Assembly: GCF_031998825.1 (NCBI RefSeq)
Contig: NZ_DAMACX010000013.1
Location: 1-64,000 of the forward strand
Source: Pseudescherichia sp031998825
Lineage (GTDB): Bacteria > Pseudomonadota > Gammaproteobacteria > Enterobacterales > Enterobacteriaceae
Length of the DNA stretch: 64,000 bases
Direction of reading: 5' to 3'
A program made the position numbers and the translations under genes. Positions within the stretch are counted from its first letter, which is position 1. Each line of letters begins with the position of its first letter. This document shows, one piece after another, positions 25,583 to 34,288 of this stretch. The notes beneath the pieces were generated by a model. The model saw only the letters and a program-made list of their open reading frames with translations. It had not been told where the DNA came from and ran no database searches.

Positions 25583-26480
25583 TCTTTTATTACGCACCTT
25601 GCTTCCTTTAAGTCTATTTTTTTTGCAATCGCTGCCTGCCTATGCCACTTGTCATGTTACAGATACCCAAACAATAAAATTAACCCTTCCTGATATTACG
25701 CTCTCAGCGTCAACAAGACCGGGCGCCATTTTGGCGCAAAAAACCGTCGATGCCGATGAGGCTAATGCAGATCCTTTCTTATGTGCGGGGAGTGGTCAAC
25801 TGGTAGCCTTGACACGAAGTTCAGGAAAAAACGCGCAGGGCGTACATGCTACAAACATCAAAGGTATCGGTTACCGGCTGTTTATTAACGATCATCCTTT
25901 CCCGTGGAAAATGCGCCTTGACTGCCAGCAAGGGCGTTGCCAGCTTCCATGGCCCGTTACGCCCCGAATTACATTTCAGCTTGTACAGACACTACCCGAT
26001 GTGGAAGTAAACAACGTGCTGCATTCAGGCCTGTATGGTGCGATCCGGGCAGATACCGGTAAACCCGCGGTGCTGATTACGCTGGCGCATTCCATCCACC
26101 TGCGTCAGGAATCTTGTACGGTACAGAATGAAACCGTTGATTTTGGGAAGGTACTGGTCGATCCATCAATCAGACCCGGCAGCAACATCATTACAAAAGC
26201 ATTCTCAATTGATTATCAATGCCCTTTTCAAAGCTCGATATTAACCCGCTGGGAAGGCATGAGTTCGGCAAAAGGATTTTTAACTTCACCACAGTTGTTA
26301 GAGAGAGGCGTTGCCATTGCAATCAGAGATACTAAAGGAAACCCTGTTTATCTCAACAGATTATTTAGAATAGCCCCGCAGGCAGATAGGCTACCATTCA
26401 TAGCCCAGCTAATCAGTACGCAAAAAATATCCTCCGGACCATTCAATGCAACCGCTACATTTCACATTATATATCCCTAA
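25557..26480 (+). CDS. Fimbrial tip adhesin, two-domain
   Basis: The 307-residue product has a signal peptide (MNYTLSVSN to SLPAYA, about 29 residues). An N-terminal region of about 160 residues with paired Cys (CHVT, LCAG, LDCQQGRCQ) has no match I recognise. The C-terminal pilin domain carries ESCTVQNETVDFGKVLV and ends TATFHIIYP, the donor-strand terminus. This layout is that of a FimH-like tip adhesin. ATG 25557 overlaps the usher end. The N-terminal lectin-like part probably sets receptor specificity, which cannot be read from sequence. It is the last plus-strand gene of the locus. Confidence 0.83.
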   Translation: MNYTLSVSNLLLRTLLPLSLFFLQSLPAYATCHVTDTQTIKLTLPDITLSASTRPGAILAQKTVDADEANADPFLCAGSGQLVALTRSSGKNAQGVHATNIKGIGYRLFINDHPFPWKMRLDCQQGRCQLPWPVTPRITFQLVQTLPDVEVNNVLHSGLYGAIRADTGKPAVLITLAHSIHLRQESCTVQNETVDFGKVLVDPSIRPGSNIITKAFSIDYQCPFQSSILTRWEGMSSAKGFLTSPQLLERGVAIAIRDTKGNPVYLNRLFRIAPQADRLPFIAQLISTQKISSGPFNATATFHIIYP

Positions 26481-26494
26481 ATAACAACACCATC

Positions 26495-26531
26495 AAAAAA
26501 CCCGAACTCAACACATAGTTGAATTCGGGTT
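26495..26531 (-). terminator. Terminator of the pilin gene
   Basis: On the minus strand AACCCGAA pairs with TTCGGGTT, extended by five pairs after one mismatch (GTTGA/TCAAC), followed by a run of six U. It lies between the converging adhesin and pilin genes. Confidence 0.85.
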
Positions 26532-26578
26532 ATGATGATTAGCAACTCACGTTACTAACCTTAATGATGTAAAAACAC

Positions 26579-27115
26579 TTATTCGTAGATTACATGAAGA
26601 GCCGTGGATACATAGAAAGTGCCTTCATCAACACCTTCTTTCATGATTTTCATTGTGGCAGCTAACGGGAAACTTGCAGCACCATCACTTAATGTTAGGG
26701 GGGAACCAGAAGCGTTAGGCTTTAAATAGGATCCATCGCCCATAGAAAGATCTTTAATCATCATGCCTATGCTCTCCATTTGATTACCAGTGCCCTGGTT
26801 CAAAGCGAAAACAGTACTATTACCCGCAAAGGCGTCACCTTCAAAATCAAGTTTAGCACTTGATACACTGTTCGGACAGCCTTTAATATCTACGGTAAAG
26901 GGTATATCTGGAGATGTTTCACCCAGTTTTAAGCCAGAGGTATCAACCTGACCAATATCAACCGTGCTTTGACCATTATTGATAGAGACATTACAGGATG
27001 AGCTTACCATACTGCCTTTAAAAGTAACTTGCACATCAGGAGTGGTAGCGGCAAACACCGAGCATGAAGCAGAGATTGCGGCAGCTAAGATACCCATCTT
27101 AATAAGTTTTTTCAT
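26579..27115 (-). CDS. Fimbrial major subunit (type 1-like pilin)
   Basis: A 178-residue pilin with a signal peptide (MKKLIKMGI to SVFA, about 23 residues), a mature N-terminus with donor strand, a paired Cys (SSSCNVSI and KGCPNS) about 38 residues apart, and the C-terminal beta-zipper ending TALHVIYE with the penultimate Tyr. I chose ATG 27115 because AGGA lies 9 bp upstream; 15 codons further upstream are open but lack pilin features. It is transcribed towards the chaperone-usher-adhesin operon, an uncommon arrangement that gives the structural subunit its own promoter. Confidence 0.9.
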   Translation of the reverse strand: MKKLIKMGILAAAISASCSVFAATTPDVQVTFKGSMVSSSCNVSINNGQSTVDIGQVDTSGLKLGETSPDIPFTVDIKGCPNSVSSAKLDFEGDAFAGNSTVFALNQGTGNQMESIGMMIKDLSMGDGSYLKPNASGSPLTLSDGAASFPLAATMKIMKEGVDEGTFYVSTALHVIYE

Positions 27116-27217
27116 TGTTTTATTCCTTGCAAAATAAATATAAACACAACCTCTATTCATATTAATGAATAGTGACAGGTATACTACGCATTATAAAATA
27201 AGTCATAAACCCGTTTT

Positions 27218-27237
27218 TATGTCCTTATTAGGACATA
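27218..27237. promoter_or_regulatory. Perfect inverted repeat upstream of the pilin gene
   Basis: TATGTCCT and AGGACATA form a perfect 8-bp inverted repeat with a 4-bp spacer, about 100 bp upstream of the pilin start. Its symmetry and position suit an operator for a dimeric regulator, but no known consensus was recognised. Confidence 0.4.
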
Positions 27238-27348
27238 GAGTAGTGAAGTATATTATTACAGGGAGTTACTTATTTTATTATTTAATTTACCGAATGAAGT
27301 GGATATATTTACAACTGCTACATGACTGGCTAGATAAAATGTAATACT

Positions 27349-27374
27349 CCCCGGCAGCGCTGCGCGTGCCGGGG
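27349..27374 (-). terminator. Hairpin after folA
   Basis: CCCCGGCA (27349-27356) and TGCCGGGG (27367-27374) form an 8-bp stem, with GCGC/GCGC pairing inside the loop. On the minus strand it is followed by AGTATTACATTTTA, which is only moderately U-rich. It is the likely folA transcript end. Confidence 0.6.
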
Positions 27375-27392
27375 CGACGGTTCAGACCGGGT

Positions 27393-27872
27393 TTACCGGC
27401 GTTCTAAGATCTCAAAGCAGTAGCTGTGGGAGTTCTGCGCGTCGGCGTCGTGAAACTCGCTAAAGGTAGACTCCCAATCGTCCGGCTCATAGTCCGGGAA
27501 GTGAGTATCCCCCTCCACTTCCGCATCGATATGCGTCAGGTAGAGGCGCTGGGCCTGGGGCAGAAACTGCTCGTAGATACGCCCGCCGCCGATCACCATA
27601 ATCTCTTCCGCATCACCGCAGGCGGCAATGGCGTCTTCAATAGAGCTAACCCACTGGACGCGATCGTCACTGCCCGGCTGGCTGCTAATGACGATGTTTT
27701 TACGCCCCGGCAAAGGACGCCCGATGGACTCCCAGGTCAGGCGCCCCATCACCACCGGTTTGTTTAATGTATTGCGCTTAAACCAGGCGAGATCGGCAGG
27801 CAAATTCCACGGCATGGCGTTTTCCATACCAATTACGCGATCGACCGCTAACGCCGCAATCAGACTGATCAT
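27393..27872 (-). CDS. folA: Dihydrofolate reductase
   Basis: FolA reduces dihydrofolate to tetrahydrofolate with NADPH and is the target of trimethoprim. The chromosomal type is evident: 159 residues, start MISLIAALAVDRVIGMENAMPW, catalytic Asp at residue 27 in PADLAW, RPLPGRKN NADPH-binding block and C-terminal EILERR. Nothing in the active-site stretch is obviously non-wild-type by inspection. In E. coli apaH is the next gene; here the fimbrial locus intervenes. Confidence 0.98.
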   Translation of the reverse strand: MISLIAALAVDRVIGMENAMPWNLPADLAWFKRNTLNKPVVMGRLTWESIGRPLPGRKNIVISSQPGSDDRVQWVSSIEDAIAACGDAEEIMVIGGGRIYEQFLPQAQRLYLTHIDAEVEGDTHFPDYEPDDWESTFSEFHDADAQNSHSYCFEILERR

Positions 27873-27970
27873 TGTTCATATCCCGGAGCTAAAAATTGTC
27901 GCCACTATACGGAAAGCGCTCACGCTCGTCGACTGGCGGCAAGGTAAAGAGAACGAAAATTTTTCATTCT

Positions 27971-28005
27971 GCTGGCAGGCCCGCAGTTGCCTCGGGGCCG
28001 CCAGC
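27971..28005 (-). terminator. Hairpin between kefC and folA
   Basis: GCTGGCAGGCCC (27971-27982) pairs with GGGGCCGCCAGC (27994-28005) through an 11-bp stem with a bulged A. The minus strand continues with an A-rich, weakly U-rich tail. It probably ends the kefFC transcript just before the folA promoter. Confidence 0.5.
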
Positions 28006-28013
28006 ATAGATGA

Positions 28014-29876
28014 TTAAACCGTCGGCTTCGCCTGCGGCTCGTCGTTGGCGTCGCCGGAGTGTTTACCTTCCTCCGTACCCTGCCAACCGTGCCGCTGGGA
28101 ATGAGAGAGGTGCGCCCGATCCTCGGTGATGATCTCCGTCAGCATGGCGCTGGTGCGTTTGAACACCGCCGCCCGCGCCTGGGTATCGTCTTCGCCCTGC
28201 ACCATCTCCTCTATCATGTCTGAATTATAGCGGCGAAACAGATCGGCGCGCTCCCTGGCCTCATACTCTCCCAGCCCCAGGCTCTCCAGCGCCAGACGAC
28301 CGGTACGCAGCGCGCCCTCAAAGGTTTCACGCTCCGGCCGCTCGACGCCTGCCTGGCGTAGACGGATAAAGTGATCGACGTCGCGGGCGCGGGCAACGAT
28401 CTGCAGGTGGGGGAAGTGCTCTTTAGCCAGCTCGGTCAATTGCAGGTTGGCTTTGGGATCGTCAATGGCGTTGATCAGCACCTCGGCCTTGCCTGCCCCG
28501 GCGGATTCCAGCAGATCGACACGGGTGGCATCGCCGTAGAAGACCTTCATGCCAAACTTGCGCAGGGTTTCAATATGGTCGGGGTCGTGATCGAGAACGA
28601 CCATTTTCACCCCGCTGGAGAGCAGCAGACGCCCGGCAATCTGTCCGAAACGACCGAAGCCCGCAATGATAACTCGCGGCTGCTCCTCATCAATCTCATC
28701 CGCTTCACGCTGCTGGCCCGTGGTTTTGTTATCAAGCCGGGTCAACAGCACCAGCAGCAGCGGCGTAGCCGCCATTGAGAGCGCTACCGCCAGGGTTAAG
28801 GCTTTGGCCCACTCGGGATCCAGCACGTTAGCGCTTTGCGCCGTGCCAAACACGACGAAGGCAAATTCGCTCCCCTGCCCCAGCAGGACCGCGAACCAGC
28901 GCCGCTGTTTGCCCGGCACTTTTAACGGACGGGCAATCAGCCACAGCACCAGGGTTTTAATGACCAGGAAACCCACCAGCAGGATGATAATGCGCAGCGG
29001 ATGCGTCACCAGAGTACCGAAGTCGATAGACATGCCGACGCCGATAAAGAACAGCCCCAGCAGCAGACCTTTAAACGGTTCGATATCGCTCTCCAGCGCA
29101 TGGCGGTACTCGGAGCTCGCCAGCAGCACTCCGGCGAGGAACGCCCCCATCGCCATCGACAGCCCGGCCTCCTCCAGCAGCAGTCCGAAGCCAAAGACCA
29201 GGAACAGCGCGACGGCGCTGAACACTTCTCGCAGGCCGGTGCGGGCGACAAAGCGCAGCGCCGGACGCGCAACGTAGCGGCCAATAAGCACCACGATAGC
29301 CAGCGCGGCAACGACCTTCAGCGCTGAGAGGGTAAAGGCGCCCAGCGTGGTAGCCCCGCCGCTGGCGGCGAGCAGCGGGATCATCGCCACCAGCGGAATG
29401 GCGGCAATGTCCTGGAACAGCAGCACGGCAAAGGCGCTGCGTCCCATCTGAGAGACCATCAGGTTACGCTCGTTCATCGCCTGCATGGCGATCGCCGTCG
29501 AGGAGAGCCCCAACGTCAAGCCGATCAGCACCGCCACCTGCCAGCGCAGACCCAGCGCCATACAAAATGCGCCCAGCAGCAGGCCGCAGACCAGCATCTG
29601 CAATGCGCCGCCGCCAAACACCGAGGCGCGCAGCTTCCACAGCCGCTGGGGATCCAGCTCAAGACCGATGACGAACAGCATCAGCACCACGCCGATTTCA
29701 GCAAAGTGCAGAATCGACTCGGCGTCGGTGACCAGTCGCAGCCCCCAAGGGCCAATAATGCAGCCCGCTATCAGATAGCCGAGAACCGAGCCAAGGCCCA
29801 GCCGCACCGCAATAGGTACGATCAGCGCCGCCGATCCCAGATAGATCAGCGCCTGTATTAGGGTATGGCTATCCAT
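28014..29876 (-). CDS. kefC: Glutathione-gated potassium efflux antiporter KefC
   Basis: KefC exchanges potassium for protons when glutathione adducts accumulate, acidifying the cytoplasm against electrophiles. The 620-residue protein has about 12 membrane helices of the CPA2 family (residues 1-380; regulatory-loop motif VIGLELDPQRLW), a linker, and a Rossmann KTN domain from about 400 (VIIAGFGRFGQIAGRLLLSSG), with the ligand-sensing region near 500-560. The length equals E. coli KefC. Its start overlaps the kefF stop by 8 bp. Confidence 0.97.
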   Translation of the reverse strand: MDSHTLIQALIYLGSAALIVPIAVRLGLGSVLGYLIAGCIIGPWGLRLVTDAESILHFAEIGVVLMLFVIGLELDPQRLWKLRASVFGGGALQMLVCGLLLGAFCMALGLRWQVAVLIGLTLGLSSTAIAMQAMNERNLMVSQMGRSAFAVLLFQDIAAIPLVAMIPLLAASGGATTLGAFTLSALKVVAALAIVVLIGRYVARPALRFVARTGLREVFSAVALFLVFGFGLLLEEAGLSMAMGAFLAGVLLASSEYRHALESDIEPFKGLLLGLFFIGVGMSIDFGTLVTHPLRIIILLVGFLVIKTLVLWLIARPLKVPGKQRRWFAVLLGQGSEFAFVVFGTAQSANVLDPEWAKALTLAVALSMAATPLLLVLLTRLDNKTTGQQREADEIDEEQPRVIIAGFGRFGQIAGRLLLSSGVKMVVLDHDPDHIETLRKFGMKVFYGDATRVDLLESAGAGKAEVLINAIDDPKANLQLTELAKEHFPHLQIVARARDVDHFIRLRQAGVERPERETFEGALRTGRLALESLGLGEYEARERADLFRRYNSDMIEEMVQGEDDTQARAAVFKRTSAMLTEIITEDRAHLSHSQRHGWQGTEEGKHSGDANDEPQAKPTV

Positions 29877-30399
29877 GATGCACCTCCTGCCACGCCATTA
29901 GACGCTGCTTATAGTGACGCGCCTTGGCATGCAGCGTTTCATCATCGTTTACAAAAGTATTATGCATAGAGAACGGAGCCAGCCACTTCATACCGCAGTA
30001 GATCGCCGTGGCTTGCAGGGGCTGCGCCAGCGCCTCAAAGCCAGGGTGCGATCCGATATCAAAGTGGTGCTCACCGCCGCCGGTGGTCACGGCCCAAAGC
30101 AGATGCTTGCCGTGCAGTGCGGTACCGCCCTCGCCGTAGGCCCAGCCGTGGGTCAGGACTTTATCCATCCACAGCTTGAGCAGCGGCGGGACGCTATACC
30201 ACTGAAGAGGATGCTGCCAGACCACCAGATCCGCGCGCGAGACGGCCTCCTGTTCGGCGGCGATATCAATATTGAAGTCGGGATAGAGTTGGTAAAGCGA
30301 ACGGACTTCCACGCCGTCCAGCGTTCCTGCCTGTTCAAGCATCCGCTTATTCGCGTGCGAATGCCGCGGATAGGGATGAGCATAAATAATCAGAATCAT
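29869..30399 (-). CDS. kefF: KefC ancillary quinone oxidoreductase KefF
   Basis: Flavodoxin-fold FMN protein of 176 residues that binds KefC and is needed for its full activity; it also reduces quinones. Visible signatures are MILIIYAHPYPRHSHANKRM, WQHPLQWYSVPPLLKLWMDKVL and VTTGGGEHHF, typical of the NQO1/YheR/KefF family. It is translationally coupled to kefC. The yaaU and fix/cai genes that flank kefF in E. coli are absent. Confidence 0.96.
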   Translation of the reverse strand: MILIIYAHPYPRHSHANKRMLEQAGTLDGVEVRSLYQLYPDFNIDIAAEQEAVSRADLVVWQHPLQWYSVPPLLKLWMDKVLTHGWAYGEGGTALHGKHLLWAVTTGGGEHHFDIGSHPGFEALAQPLQATAIYCGMKWLAPFSMHNTFVNDDETLHAKARHYKQRLMAWQEVHHG

Positions 30400-30573
30400 T
30401 CATTAACCTGTCTAAACTGCACTGTTGCAATGGCAGTGAGTTTAGACAGTTAATCGTTGGGCTTACAGAGGAAAGATCCGCTTTGCTTACTCTTTTTCGA
30501 TCGGTAGGGAGAGATCAGGAATATTTTTTAAGGCGTTATATTTTCATAATCTATTTGAATACGCCTGAAGCAG

Positions 30574-30597
30574 GCCCGGCAATGTAATCTGCCGGGC
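30574..30597 (-). terminator. Hairpin after the small lipoprotein gene
   Basis: GCCCGGCA (30574-30581) and TGCCGGGC (30590-30597) form a perfect 8-bp stem. It lies 28 bp beyond the stop of the minus-strand lipoprotein gene, but neither strand shows a clean U-run. The remaining 30400-30573 interval contains nothing I recognise. Confidence 0.5.
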
Positions 30598-30625
30598 TTT
30601 GGGCAGCATCGCTAACGGTGCAGAA

Positions 30626-30859
30626 TTAGTTATCGAGTTCGCTCATATTTTTCAGCTGGTCGCGATTGATCTGTTCTGTTTGGCCCGTTGCGGCATTTTT
30701 GTACGACACCATGCCGGTATCACTGTCTACCTGCGGTTTTCCGTCAGTCACAATGGTTTTGCCGTCGGTAGTTTTAACAGCCTGATTAGAGGAACAACCC
30801 GCTACGGTAAATAACGTTGCTGCGGCCAAAATCGAGGTAATGAGAATGCGCTTTTGCAT
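30626..30859 (-). CDS. Small YgdI/YgdR-type lipoprotein (DUF903)
   Basis: A 77-residue predicted lipoprotein. The signal peptide MQKRILITSILAAATLFTVAGC ends in a VAGC lipobox with Cys at residue 22; Ser at +2 suggests outer-membrane sorting. The mature part TTDGKTIVTDGKPQVDSDTGMVSY followed by INRDQLKNM fits the YgdI/YgdR (DUF903) SH3-like domain. GGGAG precedes the ATG. It stands alone where E. coli carries yaaU, fixABCX and the carnitine genes. Function unknown. Confidence 0.85.
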   Translation of the reverse strand: MQKRILITSILAAATLFTVAGCSSNQAVKTTDGKTIVTDGKPQVDSDTGMVSYKNAATGQTEQINRDQLKNMSELDN

Positions 30860-31003
30860 GGTGTTCTCCCTGCTTTTAGGTGAATTTCAGTTGTCTTCCT
30901 GACTAACTGTAGACTATTTGCCTGATGTATCAGGGAAATACAGAACACTCTTAGGCAGCGAACAGTACCCTATTACCGCATAGCTACCAACGCCACAGAA
31001 ATG

Positions 31004-31025
31004 AAAAAACCCGCCGGAGCGGGTT
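31004..31025 (-). terminator. Terminator of carAB
   Basis: On the minus strand AACCCGC pairs with GCGGGTT around a 4-base loop, followed by a run of six U. It lies 20 bp after the carB stop. Confidence 0.9.
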
Positions 31026-31045
31026 TGAGTAACATTGGCAGGCGC

Positions 31046-34000
31046 TTATTTAACGATCTGCGCGTGCATCTCCTGCACGGAGGTCACTTTCTCGGTGGCA
31101 TCTGCGTTCAGCGCCATCGCCGTGGCGAAGCCGCCGTTCAGCGTGGTGTCGTAATGCACCTTGTACTGCAGGGCGCTGCGGCGAATCAGCTTGGAGTCCT
31201 CAATCGCCTGACGGCCTGCGGTAGTGTTGATGATGTAGGTGTACTCGCCATTCTTGATACGATCCTGAATGTGCGGACGACCCTCATGCACCTTGTTCAC
31301 CAGACGCGGGTTGATACCGGCTTCGCCCAGCACAATCGCTGTGCCGTGGGTAGCATCCAGCTCAAAGCCGAACTTCAGCAGTTTAGCAGCCAGGTCTACT
31401 ACGCGCTCTTTGTCGCCTTCGCGTACGGAGAGCAGCGCACGGCCCTGCTTCTTCATCGTGGAGTTGCTGCCCAGCTGCGCCTTGGCAAAGGCCTCGGCGA
31501 AGGTGCGGCCTACGCCCATCACTTCACCGGTAGAGCGCATCTCTGGCCCCAACAGCGGATCCACGCCAGGGAACTTGTTGAACGGCAGCACCACCTCTTT
31601 CACCGAGTAGTACGGCGGGATAATCTCTTTAGTGACGCCCTGCTCGGCCAGGGTTTTACCTGCCATCACGCGCGCCGCCACTTTCGCCAGCGGTACGCCA
31701 GTGGCCTTGGAGACGAACGGCACGGTACGCGCTGCGCGTGGGTTGACCTCAATCAGATAGACTTCGTTGTCCTTCACCGCGAACTGAACGTTCATCAGGC
31801 CGCGCACCTGCAGCTCGAAGGCCAGCTTCTGCACCTGCTGGCGCATGACGTCCTGGATCTCCTGGCTCAGCGTGTAGGCTGGGAGTGAACAAGCCGAGTC
31901 ACCGGAGTGAACACCCGCCTGCTCGATGTGCTCCATAATGCCGCCAATCAGCACCGTTTCGCCGTCGCAGATGGCGTCAACGTCTACCTCAACCGCGTCG
32001 TCAAGGAAGCGGTCCAGCAGCACCGGTGCGTCGTTGGAGACGCTGACCGCCGTCAGGAAGTAGCGACGCAGGTCGATCTCGTCGTAGACAATCTCCATCG
32101 CCCGGCCACCCAGCACGTAGGAGGGGCGCACCACCAGCGGGTAACCAATCTCTTTTGCCTTCTCTACCGCCTGCTCGATGGCAGTAACGGTGGCGTTTGC
32201 CGGCTGCTTCAGCTTCAGACGATCTACCGCCTGCTGGAAGCGCTCGCGGTCTTCGGCACGGTCGATGGCGTCCGGGCTGGTACCGATAACCGGTACGCCA
32301 GCGGCTTCCAGCGCACGGGCCAGCTTCAGCGGAGTCTGGCCGCCGTACTGCACGATAACGCCCTTCGGCTTCTCGATGCGCACGATCTCCAGCACGTCTT
32401 CCAGGGTTACCGGCTCGAAGTAGAGGCGATCCGAGGTATCGTAGTCGGTAGAGACGGTCTCCGGGTTACAGTTGACCATAATGGTCTCGTAACCGTCTTC
32501 GCGCAGCGCCAGCGAGGCGTGGACGCAGCAGTAGTCGAACTCAATGCCCTGACCGATACGGTTTGGCCCGCCGCCCAGCACCATGATTTTGTCACGATCC
32601 TGAGTCGGGTTGGCCTCACACTCCTCCTCGTAGGTGGAGTACATGTAGGCGGTATCGGTGGAGAACTCGGCCGCACAGGTGTCCACGCGTTTGTAGACCG
32701 GGTGCAGGTCGTACTGGTCGCGCAGCTTGCGCACCTCAGATTCACGCACGCCCGCCAGCTTGGCCAGACGCGCATCGGCAAAGCCTTTACGCTTCAGCTG
32801 GCGCAGGAAGTCAGCGTCGAGGCCGTTGATGCCCACTTCCGCTACCTTCTCTTCCAGGCGCACCAGCTCTTCAATTTGTACCAGGAACCAGCGGTCGATG
32901 TTGGTCAGGTTAAAGACGCCATCAACCGACAGGCCCGCACGGAACGCATCCGCGATGTACCAGATACGCTCCGCGCCCGCATCTTTCAGCTCGCGGCGAA
33001 TTTTGGTCAGCGCTTCTGGATCGTCGAGGCTCACCTTCGGGTCGAAACCGGTCGCGCCCACTTCCAGGCCACGCAGCGCTTTCTGCAGCGACTCCTGCTG
33101 GGTACGACCAATCGCCATTACTTCGCCCACGGACTTCATCTGGGTGGTCAGGCGGTCGTTGGCACCGACGAATTTCTCGAAGTTGAAGCGTGGAATTTTT
33201 GTGACGACGTAGTCAATGGATGGCTCAAACGACGCCGGGGTACGGCCGCCGGTGATGTCGTTCATCAGCTCGTCGAGGGTGTAGCCCACCGCCAGCTTGG
33301 CTGCGACTTTCGCAATCGGGAAGCCGGTCGCCTTCGACGCCAGCGCCGAGGAGCGGGAGACGCGCGGGTTCATCTCGATAACGATCAGACGACCATTCTT
33401 CGGGTTCACCGAGAACTGGACGTTAGAGCCGCCGGTTTCAACGCCGATTTCACGCAGTACCGCCATCGAGGCGTTACGCATGATCTGATACTCTTTATCG
33501 GTCAGGGTCTGCGCCGGGGCGACGGTGATGGAGTCACCGGTATGGATACCCATGGCGTCAAAGTTCTCGATAGAGCAGACGATGATGCAGTTGTCGTTCT
33601 TATCGCGCACCACCTCCATCTCATACTCTTTCCAGCCAATCAGCGACTCATCAATCAGCAGCTCGTTGGTCGGGGAGAGATCCAGGCCGCGGGCGCAGAT
33701 CTCTTCGAACTCTTCGCGGTTATAGGCGATGCCGCCGCCGGTACCGCCCATGGTGAATGACGGACGAATGATGCACGGGTAGCCGACGTCAGCGGCAACC
33801 GCCAGCGCCTCTTCCATGTTATGCGCAATGCCGGAGCGGGCGGTATCGAGGCCGATTTTCTTCATGGCAACATCGAAACGGCGGCGATCTTCTGCTTTAT
33901 CAATCGCGTCGGCGGTTGCGCCAATCATGGTCACGCCAAACTCTTCCAGCACGCCCTGACGCTCTAGCTCCAGCGCGCAGTTCAGCGCGGTCTGGCCGCC

Positions 34001-34270
34001 CATGGTAGGAAGCACCGCATCCGGACGCTCTTTTTCGATAATCTTGCGCACCACTTCCCAGTGGATAGGCTCAATGTAGGTGGCGTCCGCCATCTCCGGA
34101 TCGGTCATGATGGTCGCCGGGTTGGAGTTAACGAGGATGACGCGGTAACCCTCTTCACGTAGGGCTTTACAGGCCTGAGCGCCGGAGTAGTCAAATTCGC
34201 AGGCCTGGCCGATTACGATCGGGCCAGCGCCAAGGATCAGGATGCTTTTAATGTCTGTACGTTTTGGCAT
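31046..34270 (-). CDS. carB: Carbamoyl-phosphate synthase large subunit
   Basis: CarB uses ammonia from CarA, bicarbonate and two ATP to make carbamoyl phosphate for pyrimidines and arginine. The 1074-residue protein is a tandem duplication: N-terminal ATP-grasp half (about 1-400, LILGAGPIVIGQACEFDYSG), oligomerisation domain, second ATP-grasp half (about 550-935, VLGGGPNRIGQGIEFDYCCVH) and a C-terminal allosteric domain that binds UMP, IMP and ornithine. It is one residue longer than E. coli CarB (extra Val near the C-terminus). It follows carA by 18 bp. Confidence 0.98.
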   Translation of the reverse strand: MPKRTDIKSILILGAGPIVIGQACEFDYSGAQACKALREEGYRVILVNSNPATIMTDPEMADATYIEPIHWEVVRKIIEKERPDAVLPTMGGQTALNCALELERQGVLEEFGVTMIGATADAIDKAEDRRRFDVAMKKIGLDTARSGIAHNMEEALAVAADVGYPCIIRPSFTMGGTGGGIAYNREEFEEICARGLDLSPTNELLIDESLIGWKEYEMEVVRDKNDNCIIVCSIENFDAMGIHTGDSITVAPAQTLTDKEYQIMRNASMAVLREIGVETGGSNVQFSVNPKNGRLIVIEMNPRVSRSSALASKATGFPIAKVAAKLAVGYTLDELMNDITGGRTPASFEPSIDYVVTKIPRFNFEKFVGANDRLTTQMKSVGEVMAIGRTQQESLQKALRGLEVGATGFDPKVSLDDPEALTKIRRELKDAGAERIWYIADAFRAGLSVDGVFNLTNIDRWFLVQIEELVRLEEKVAEVGINGLDADFLRQLKRKGFADARLAKLAGVRESEVRKLRDQYDLHPVYKRVDTCAAEFSTDTAYMYSTYEEECEANPTQDRDKIMVLGGGPNRIGQGIEFDYCCVHASLALREDGYETIMVNCNPETVSTDYDTSDRLYFEPVTLEDVLEIVRIEKPKGVIVQYGGQTPLKLARALEAAGVPVIGTSPDAIDRAEDRERFQQAVDRLKLKQPANATVTAIEQAVEKAKEIGYPLVVRPSYVLGGRAMEIVYDEIDLRRYFLTAVSVSNDAPVLLDRFLDDAVEVDVDAICDGETVLIGGIMEHIEQAGVHSGDSACSLPAYTLSQEIQDVMRQQVQKLAFELQVRGLMNVQFAVKDNEVYLIEVNPRAARTVPFVSKATGVPLAKVAARVMAGKTLAEQGVTKEIIPPYYSVKEVVLPFNKFPGVDPLLGPEMRSTGEVMGVGRTFAEAFAKAQLGSNSTMKKQGRALLSVREGDKERVVDLAAKLLKFGFELDATHGTAIVLGEAGINPRLVNKVHEGRPHIQDRIKNGEYTYIINTTAGRQAIEDSKLIRRSALQYKVHYDTTLNGGFATAMALNADATEKVTSVQEMHAQIVK

Positions 34271-34288
34271 GGTCTTCTCGGCTCCTGA

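Larger units (their letters stand above)
27116..27392. other. AT-rich pilin promoter region
   Basis: About 230 bp of AT-rich DNA upstream of the pilin gene, ending at the folA 3' hairpin. It holds an inverted repeat at 27218-27237 and no credible reading frame. No inverted repeats of the fim-switch type flank it and no recombinase gene is present, so phase inversion is not supported. Confidence 0.6.

Noticed and set aside
27116..27392. An invertible fim-type promoter switch upstream of the pilin gene
   Set aside because: No pair of inverted repeats flanks the region and no FimB/FimE-like recombinase is in the window.
31907..33760. A 617-codon open frame on the plus strand opposite carB
   Set aside because: It lies wholly antisense to an unmistakable carB, has no ribosome site or recognisable motif, and reflects the GC-rich codon bias of carB.
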